7,980 nucleotides of DNA from Candidatus Woesearchaeota archaeon (GTDB lineage: Archaea; Nanobdellota; Nanobdellia; Woesearchaeales; ARS49), in contig JAHFPE010000025.1 of the NCBI GenBank assembly GCA_023261345.1, positions 1 through 7,980 of the forward strand, read 5' to 3'. Under the pieces are notes generated by a model. The model did not search any database, was not told the origin of the DNA, and saw only the letters and a program-made list of their open reading frames with translations. Each line of letters opens with the position of its first letter. Positions within the stretch are counted from its first letter, which is position 1. Made by a program: the position numbers and the translations under genes. Positions 5,460 to 7,980 of this stretch are shown here, piece after piece.

Positions 5460-5468
5460 CTTATATAT
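5460..5468 (+). promoter_or_regulatory. TATA-like element before the 5524 gene
   Basis: CTTATATAT would place the mRNA 5' end near 5490, leaving about 13 nt before the ATG at 5503, enough for the AAAGGT (5491-5496) ribosome-binding-like site. A second AT-rich candidate, TTAATTAA, is at 5482-5489. Confidence 0.4.
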
Positions 5469-5502
5469 TAGTTCATGTTACTTAATTAAAAAAGGTAATC
5501 GA

Positions 5503-5523
5503 ATGAACAAACATCATGATTAA
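5503..5523 (+). other. six-codon start region ended by in-frame TAA
   Basis: ATG AAC AAA CAT CAT GAT is followed directly by TAA (5521-5523), then continues in the same frame as the hydrophobic start of the gene below. AAAGGT lies 6 nt before the ATG. MNKHHD would give the signal sequence the charged N-terminus it otherwise lacks. This suggests the TAA interrupts the original start of that gene, by mutation or sequencing error; a real short leader peptide is the alternative. Confidence 0.5.
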
Positions 5524-6405
5524 TTGCTTTCATTGTTTTTGATTAGTATCATTGCAGCAAGTGGTATTTTTGCAATAACCAAGTTGGGGGGAATAACTGG
5601 CGCACAGATTGCGGATACTACAGATCTTACATTTATTTCAGGGACACCTGATGATTTAGTGTATGATCCCATATCAGGACAACTTATTCATCCAGCCAGA
5701 GGAGAAAATCACGATCCTAAAACGCCAATACCTCCCGCACAAAAAAAAGAACCTGGCTACGAACCGTTTGAACCAGGCGGAGGTGCTTTACCAATTGTTA
5801 CTACACCAGGTAATCCACCGTTGGACTCCTCGGTAAATCCAGATGATATTTCCACGGATATTATTCCTGGAGACCCTCCTGTTTATCGTCTTTACAAGGA
5901 CCAAAATGGAAATGGAAAATATGATGCGGGGGAACCGTATTCCGATAACACGATGTATGTCGTACAACAACCTGACGATTCCTCAACAGAGTCGAGCGCA
6001 CCTCCTAGTTCCTCAACTGATCAAGGAACTGACAGGGGCAATAACGATGATACAGCATCAGCTTCTGATGAAAATTCGTTTGAATCACAATTATCCCCCG
6101 ACCAACTTGCTGAGTTTACCCGACTAAAAGAGAAAATGCTAAAAGAAGGTTATGAACCATGTTGTCCTGACTGGGAGATTTTTTTTGCGGGAGAAATATG
6201 TTTTTGTAGAAGATCTCCTGCCGCACCTTCTGATGGGAGTGCAGGTATGGCATTTAGCAATCCATCCAGTGCATCTTCAAGAAGTAGTTATTCTACTAGA
6301 TACAAGCTTGTAGCAGTTATTGGAGTTCTAGCAATTCTTGCCATTGTGTTACTGATTGGCTGGATTGGGTGGAAGTCACAACATAAAAAGCAAGGAAAGA
6401 AATGA
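5524..6405 (+). CDS. type I membrane protein with EF-hand-like loop; true start uncertain
   Basis: From the TTG at 5524 this gives 293 residues. LSLFLISIIAASGIFAI (2-18) is a signal peptide core or N-terminal membrane segment. A long acidic region rich in Pro, Ser, Asp and Thr follows, typical of exposed linkers. Within it D126, N128, N130, K132, D134 and E137 occupy positions 1, 3, 5, 7, 9 and 12 of an EF-hand-type calcium loop. A Cys cluster has C213-C214, C226 and C228. Residues 261-284 form a strong membrane helix, followed by the basic tail KSQHKKQGKK (284-293), placing the C-terminus inside. No family is recognised; a surface protein is likely. The TTG has no Shine-Dalgarno sequence, and an ATG at 5503 in the same frame is cut off by TAA, so the gene may be expressed from TTG or be damaged at its start. 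It converges on the channel-like gene with 21 bp between. Confidence 0.65.
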   Translation: MLSLFLISIIAASGIFAITKLGGITGAQIADTTDLTFISGTPDDLVYDPISGQLIHPARGENHDPKTPIPPAQKKEPGYEPFEPGGGALPIVTTPGNPPLDSSVNPDDISTDIIPGDPPVYRLYKDQNGNGKYDAGEPYSDNTMYVVQQPDDSSTESSAPPSSSTDQGTDRGNNDDTASASDENSFESQLSPDQLAEFTRLKEKMLKEGYEPCCPDWEIFFAGEICFCRRSPAAPSDGSAGMAFSNPSSASSRSSYSTRYKLVAVIGVLAILAIVLLIGWIGWKSQHKKQGKK

Positions 6406-6426
6406 ATTACTAGTGAGCTGAATAGA

Positions 6427-7380
6427 CTAGGTTTCAGCGGATACAAAAACATGAACTTTCGAATCTTTCTGCACAATTACATTCTCCCTCTCACTTCCAG
6501 ATTTTTTTCCACTTGAAACAGTCACTCGTTCGCATGTTGCAACAAGGTCTTTCAACCGTGCTTGTAGTCTATGCGAAGGTTGTCTTGCCAGATGAAATTT
6601 CGCAAAGCTACGAGCAAGATCAATAATGCTTTCTACACGTTCTGCGATTCGAGGATGCCGCCATGCTGAAGATGCTTCATCACTTGCGAGAAATTCAGCG
6701 ATCTTAACAATTGCACCATACACACTATTTGTGATGAGTTCAACATGAAATTCGTCGACAGTTTTTAGATAACGTTTTTGTTCATCAGATACTTCACGAC
6801 ATGTTATTTTCAGAGCATCTGCAAGAGTACTTTCGATATTCGAGAGAACAAGCCACACTTCCCGCAATTCTCCTCGTGTTGGCGTTCCGCAGTTAATTAG
6901 CAACTTTCCAAGATCGCGCCTGCTAAGAGAAAGACTCTGACGAATGCGATTGAGCTTTTCATCAAAAGAAAGCTCGTACACTTCAGCTAGAATGCGCTCC
7001 TGACGACTACTCACGAGTTTTGACATGACAACCCAAAACATCAAAAGACCGAAAATCCCTTGTAAGACAGCAAGCAGTTTGGAAAATCCAAGAGGAACTG
7101 CATCACCATACGCAAAACTCGGGTTCAGGCTGGCAATAACGCTAAAATATTCAGACTGCAACAAACCACCAAATCCACCAGTTGATGGATGTGAAAACTG
7201 AACAGTGCTCCACTGCCAATTTGAAAGTACAAAATACAATATGCCACACACAACTATCGTACTTGCCCAAAACAGCAAAATATCACGAAACTTCACCTTA
7301 TCAATCGTACTCGAAAACCAATCGAGCTGCTTGTGAACTGCATCAAGAGGTTTGTTTACTGCTTCTTTCGCAAAATCCAT
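6427..7380 (-). CDS. two-TM ion-channel-like protein with altered selectivity filter
   Basis: This 317-residue protein has the layout of a two-TM potassium channel subunit: TM1 at about 34-53, a pore-helix-like stretch SEYFSVIASLNP (76-87), a filter-like SFAYGD (88-93), then AVPLGFSKLLAVLQG (94-108), leading into TM2 at about 102-121. The segment after the filter matches the ion channel pattern 'YGD.vP.g...lla...g' well, but the filter itself reads AYGD instead of GYGD, preceded by S-F in place of T-V. The remaining 195 residues are charged, mainly helical and presumably cytoplasmic; no RCK nucleotide-binding domain is recognisable. Such proteins work as tetramers in the membrane. Potassium selectivity is doubtful. 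Start: the ATG at 7380, with AAAGGAG 4 nt upstream; the in-frame TTG at 7398 is rejected. Confidence 0.68.
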   Translation of the reverse strand: MDFAKEAVNKPLDAVHKQLDWFSSTIDKVKFRDILLFWASTIVVCGILYFVLSNWQWSTVQFSHPSTGGFGGLLQSEYFSVIASLNPSFAYGDAVPLGFSKLLAVLQGIFGLLMFWVVMSKLVSSRQERILAEVYELSFDEKLNRIRQSLSLSRRDLGKLLINCGTPTRGELREVWLVLSNIESTLADALKITCREVSDEQKRYLKTVDEFHVELITNSVYGAIVKIAEFLASDEASSAWRHPRIAERVESIIDLARSFAKFHLARQPSHRLQARLKDLVATCERVTVSSGKKSGSERENVIVQKDSKVHVFVSAET

Positions 7381-7384
7381 CGTG

Positions 7385-7391
7385 CTCCTTT
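7385..7391 (-). promoter_or_regulatory. Shine-Dalgarno sequence of the channel-like gene
   Basis: AAAGGAG on the minus strand lies 4 nt before the ATG at 7380. It falls downstream of the in-frame TTG at 7398 and so selects the ATG. Confidence 0.7.
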
Positions 7392-7420
7392 GGAACAATT
7401 TTTAGTTCAGTGTGGAAAAT

Positions 7421-7444
7421 ACAGTCTTTTGTGATACTGACTGT
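7421..7444. promoter_or_regulatory. operator-like inverted repeat at the channel-gene promoter
   Basis: ACAGTC (7421-7426) and GACTGT (7439-7444) are perfect 6-bp inverted copies 12 bp apart. On the minus strand the repeat begins at the downstream edge of the TATA box and runs over the predicted transcription start near 7422, where a bound dimeric repressor would block initiation. Confidence 0.4.
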
Positions 7445-7452
7445 TTATATAG
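7444..7452 (-). promoter_or_regulatory. TATA box of the channel-like gene
   Basis: CTATATAAA on the minus strand is a good archaeal TATA match. Using the roughly 29-nt spacing of this window's other promoters, transcription should start near 7422, giving a leader of about 42 nt that holds the Shine-Dalgarno sequence. Confidence 0.55.
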
Positions 7453-7468
7453 ATTCTGAATCGCAAAT

Positions 7469-7498
7469 ATATAGGTTGTAAGAATATAAGTTGTAAGA
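7469..7498. repeat. 15-bp tandem direct repeat upstream of the channel-gene promoter
   Basis: ATATAGGTTGTAAGA (7469-7483) is followed immediately by ATATAAGTTGTAAGA (7484-7498), 14 of 15 identical. It lies just upstream of the minus-strand TATA box at 7444-7452, where it could bind a regulator at two helically offset sites, or it may be simple slippage. Confidence 0.6.
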
Positions 7499-7501
7499 TC
7501 C

Positions 7502-7530
7502 CGGTGTGAACGTAGCGCAAACTTGTAAAT
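7502..7530. repeat. degenerate intergenic motif, copy 2
   Basis: CGGTGTGAACGTAGCGCAAA and the following ACTTGTAAAT resemble 2138-2164 when short gaps are allowed. Like that copy, it lies just beyond gene ends, here downstream of aIF2 gamma. Confidence 0.3.
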
Positions 7531-7563
7531 ATTCAAACCAGAGCATCTTATTTTTCCAAAATT

Positions 7564-7980
7564 TTATTTTTCTAGAATTCCGCCCCAACCAATTAGTCGC
7601 CAGCGCTGTCCAATATTTCTACTGATCGTAACTCTATTATGTTTGTCAGCAGCAACTGGCTTACGAAGCTCACAAATAATTTTGTTCTTTCCTAATTCCT
7701 TAACTATTCCAACTGTTGCTGCAGAATTCACATTGAGCATGAGAAGTTCACCAAGCTTAATTTGTTCGACAACAAGCGTGTCCTTTGCTCCAACAACTCG
7801 CTCAAGAAGATGCGGTTCAAAAACAAGAGTTGTCCAAACACGCGGAAGTTTTCCTTTTTTTCCAAGAATACTACCGACGAGTTGATCGCTTTTTACTACA
7901 GACGGATCAAGAAGAGTTTGAACAGCAATCGTACCACCTTGACGAACAGCATCTGTTTTATTTCCACCACTCATTAAACT
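7564..7980 (-). CDS. eif2g: translation initiation factor aIF2 subunit gamma, C-terminal part (cut by window edge)
   Basis: The last 138 codons are inside the window and the gene continues past base 7980. Matching landmarks from family memory are: a GGTIAVQTLLDPSVVKSD segment (like 'GGLIGVGTKLDPSLTKSD' of aIF2 gamma), VGSILGKKGKLP, a HLLERVVGAK strand-turn, LMLNVNSAATVGIV, ELRKPVAA, and the ending RWRLIGWG. These cover domains II and III, beta barrels that help bind Met-tRNAi and the alpha and beta subunits; the GTP-binding domain lies outside the window. The heterotrimer aIF2 delivers initiator tRNA to the small ribosomal subunit. The frame has no internal stop. Nothing clearly marks a terminator after the stop, although the following 50 bp are AT-rich. 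This is the strongest evidence that the DNA is archaeal. Confidence 0.93.
   Translation of the reverse strand, partial: SLMSGGNKTDAVRQGGTIAVQTLLDPSVVKSDQLVGSILGKKGKLPRVWTTLVFEPHLLERVVGAKDTLVVEQIKLGELLMLNVNSAATVGIVKELGKNKIICELRKPVAADKHNRVTISRNIGQRWRLIGWGGILEK

Noticed and set aside
5516..5542. ATG at 5516 as start of the membrane protein
   Set aside because: It is in another frame and reaches a stop after eight codons.
7381..7398. TTG start of the channel-like gene at 7398
   Set aside because: A good Shine-Dalgarno sequence lies between it and the ATG at 7380, so the ATG is preferred.
7469..7498. CRISPR-like repeat
   Set aside because: There are only two adjacent 15-bp units without spacers; no array structure exists anywhere in the window.

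Overview
The window looks like a low-GC archaeal chromosome segment. The strongest marker is at the right edge, where the minus strand carries the C-terminal third of translation initiation factor aIF2 gamma, an archaeal/eukaryotic protein. Promoters support this: most gene groups have an archaeal-type TATA box (TTTATAAG or a close relative) beginning about 29-32 nt upstream of the start codon, so their mRNAs should be leaderless or nearly so. Genes that are not leaderless (MNT at 1132, the channel at 7380) have a Shine-Dalgarno sequence instead. All three stop codons end genes, so the standard code fits. No lineage can be proven; a DPANN-type or other uncultured low-GC archaeon is a guess.

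Layout, left to right: the start of an M17 leucyl aminopeptidase (minus, cut by the window edge); a 166-bp palindromic, MITE-like element flanked by a 9-bp near-perfect direct repeat; a HEPN-MNT pair with overlapping genes; an HD-domain 5'-nucleotidase-like hydrolase; a secreted CARDB-like protein (minus) diverging from an unrecognised beta-rich protein of 315 residues; a two-gene operon of a sugar-phosphate nucleotidyltransferase and an FAD/NAD(P) reductase; a type I membrane protein with an EF-hand-like loop and an unusual start region; a two-TM channel-like protein (minus) with a degenerate selectivity filter; and aIF2 gamma (minus, cut by the right edge).

This is mostly a mixture of housekeeping genes (aminopeptidase, nucleotidase, nucleotidyltransferase, initiation factor) and fast-evolving surface or accessory genes. 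Only two gene pairs look functionally linked: HEPN-MNT, which overlap, and nucleotidyltransferase-reductase, 3 bp apart. I found no CRISPR array, rRNA, tRNA or transposase.

The best leads are the MITE-like element wedged between two divergent promoters, the TAA codon interrupting what looks like the natural start of the 5524-6405 gene, the AYGD filter of the channel-like protein with operator-like repeats at its promoter, and the unassigned 315-residue protein. None by itself demonstrates a new system.
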